Source of the DNA: Tetracentron sinense
Taxonomy: Eukaryota; Streptophyta; Magnoliopsida; Trochodendrales; Trochodendraceae
Assembly (NCBI GenBank): GCA_015143295.1
Contig: CM026564.1
Coordinates: forward strand, 9,846,416-9,910,415
Direction: 5' to 3'
Length of the DNA: 64,000 nucleotides
Shown one piece after another: positions 51,001 to 54,000 of the stretch. Position 1 is the first letter of the stretch; each line of letters opens with the position of its first letter. Below the pieces are notes generated by a model, which was given only the letters and a program-made list of their open reading frames with translations, had not been told where the DNA came from and made no database searches. Made by a program: the position numbers and the translations under genes.

Positions 51001-54000
51001 ATTGACTTTACATTTTCTGCAATATCAGAGCCATTATAACTCTGATTTCAGATCCGTTTGAACCAGCATGCTCTTGGAGATGTGGGGAACAAAAAAAGGG
51101 ATTAGTTGCAGTTCAGAAAATCAAGTGTTGGACATAAGCATTGGTAACACTAGCAATGAATGGTCAAAATTCTAAAACCCAAACTAGATGTGTTATCGGT
51201 TAATTACTTTTGCTATTGCATGCTATGTTAGTTAGTCATATATAATTTTTTATGACTAGATGAGTACACTAGTGATAAAGTAATAGACATGAATATGAAA
51301 CTTAGTGTACAAGTAACATATTGAATAACATTGGTTTACAAGGTTAGAAAATTTATCTTTGATCCATGTTGATTAAAGATTAACAGATATGATTAGCATG
51401 TAAGCCAATAATACTGCCAATGTCGACATGTATAGAATAGTGGGAGCACAATTTCAATTATAGTATTCCCGAATTAAATTAACGTGACTATTGAATTATC
51501 CATATGAGAATGATATTGATGATGATCGATAGATTTATGCATGATGGAGGACACACATATGACAATGTGAAATAACCTCATGTTTTGGTGGCAATAGATA
51601 TTAGATATAAGTTAAAGCCTATGATATGAAATGAATAATGGTCATATGTTTGGAAGGTAAGCATGATAGACAAACCCGTATTATAGTGTGAAATTGCCTC
51701 AGGGCTTAGAAATCAAAATGCAAGCATGAAGAGCGAACCCGATAGTTTAACATGGAAAAAATCTCATGACTTGATAATAGAAGCATGATGGAAAATCGCA
51801 TGCATTGCGTTGAAAAACCTCATGGCTTGACACAAATATGATGGGTAAATCCGCTGTATAGCGTGGAAATGCCTCATATATTAAAGATTAATATGTATAC
51901 GTGCAAATGTGAAAACAAAATTTTTTTTGCGAGAACCCGCAGGTTAGCGTGAAAAAAACGAATGGCTTAGCACTTAAAAAAGTATATTGGGAGAACCCGC
52001 GAGTTAGCGTGGAAAAACTAAATGTCTTAGTGCTCAAAGAAGCATTTTGGAAGAACTCAGAGAAGCGCATTTTGGGAAAACCCGTAGAATAGCGTGGAAA
52101 AACCAAAATGACTTGAATGGTCAGAAATAATGTTGGAGAACCCATAGGTTAGTGTGGAAAAACCAAATTGCTTACTTATCAGCCCTTTTAGGGTAAGACT
52201 ATAAATATGAGTCAAGAGGAAAAGCTTGTTAGGCAAACATCACCCTACTTGATATATGAAAAGCATCATGTATTTGATGGTGTGTATGAAATAAAGGATT
52301 CAACTTATGCTTTGGGTCTCATAAAGCAGATTCTAAAGTAACCCTACAATGCCTTAATGGCAAGTGGTAAAGAGAATGTTGCGTTCTGTGAAAAGAATTA
52401 AGCATCTTTGCCTTTGCTATCAAGACAACAACATTGAGCTGCATAGATGCTGATTGGGGTGATAACTTGGACAAAATGAAAATTGATATCCGGTTATATG
52501 TTTGCCTTTAGAGAGGTATTGTAGAACAATAAGAAATAAACTTTCATCAAAGCTGGGTAACCATGCTATGGCACCGCTTGAAAAGTCATCTGGTTAAAAC
52601 ATTTTATTGATAAATTGAAGTTGGTAAAGATCGATGGATCAATGAAATTTATACCCCAATAACCGAGCCAACATTAATATGCTAATAGAAGCATAACAAT
52701 GTGTCAGAGCTGTGGTTAAAAAGGAGGATTTTATATTCTTCTAGATCCCATCGCCTGAAATGATTGTTATTAAATCATTAACCAAGAAAATGTATGTCGG
52801 ACTTGTTGATTGAATAAGGCTACGGTAAATGATATACAAAATGGCTCTTAAAGCCAAGTGGGAGTATTAGAAATTATTGGCTGTAATAGCCAGCCAAATC
52901 GTATGTAACGGTAACCATAAAGGCATCGGTTACAAGAGATTAACTCTCTATTAAAGAGTGATTATTGCTATATAAAGACAACATGAAGCTAATCTATGGT
53001 TAACAGATGCTTGTATCACTCGAATTTGGCTTAAGGGGTTCGACAATGAATCGTTGGTTTACATCTACGATTGCTTCTTCTCAAAGATCCGGATCGCCGA
53101 TCACTCGAATCTGGCTTAAAGGGGTCGACCATGAATCGTTGGTTTACATCACGATTGTCTCTTCTCGAAGCCTCGGATTGCCGATCCTATGATTTTCTTA
53201 CACTCCCATCGGTGGATACTGAGTAATAAGTTGTTGACACAATCACCCTCACATGAGGTTGTGGATATCCTTAACCATATCCACACGACTCAAATCCAAA
53301 AGCATATGCATAACTCTGGTCCTAGCTTTGACCATGACCTTGTGTATGCGCATATGACCATGGCACTAAGCCTAATTTTTGAAATTTTACAACATCTACT
53401 TAAAATAATTAAAATTGACAATTGAAAATTTTCAGCCAGTCGATAGATCGGTTGGATACCACAACATACTCAAATTTCAGCTCATTCCGAGTAATATTGA
53501 ACCAGAATCTAAAATATAGAAATGACATACCTAACTCACGGTTCCTCCTGAAAAAATGACTCCCTATGCACTGTGTATCGAGCCAAACAAGGATTAGGTT
53601 GATATTAGTAGAAAAGTAAAATCCCTAGTTTTCTATGTGAGAAGAAGAGAGAAGACTTGTTGTGGGGAAGATGATGAATAGTGATTATAGTTTCTCTATC
53701 TATCTCTTTTATATTATTATAATAGCATTAATAAGGTCATAAATACCCTTAGTAAAGTGTAGACGAGAGTATAATAATAAGTAACATAAGAAAGGATTGT
53801 GAGCTTAGTTACTTAGGTCCATTACAACACCCCCCCCTCAAGTGGGGCATAGATGTGTAACATGCCCAACTTGCCAAAAAAGATAATGATGCCGATTCGA
53901 CGCAACCTCCTTTGTGAGAGTGTCTACCAACTGCTTATTGGTCTTGACAAGCACGAAACTGATTATTCCTGAAGTCACTTTTTCCCGAATGAAATGTTTG

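Larger units (their letters stand above)
49358..53202 (+). mobile_element. Non-autonomous copia-type LTR element (3,845 bp)
   Basis: LTRs 49358-49733 (376 bp) and 52865-53202 (338 bp) start TATTAGAA and end TTCTTACA. A perfect 5 bp target copy CTCCC flanks it (49353-49357 and 53203-53207). The primer site TTGGTATCAGAGC at 49735-49747 is the initiator-Met type used by copia elements, and AAGCCAAGTGGGAG precedes the 3' LTR. The 3.1 kb interior shows no protease, integrase, reverse transcriptase or RNase H; only a short open frame (50071-50394) of unknown kind. The LTRs differ by about a tenth plus indels, so it is older than the Tat copy. It lies inside a hAT fragment. Confidence 0.82.
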
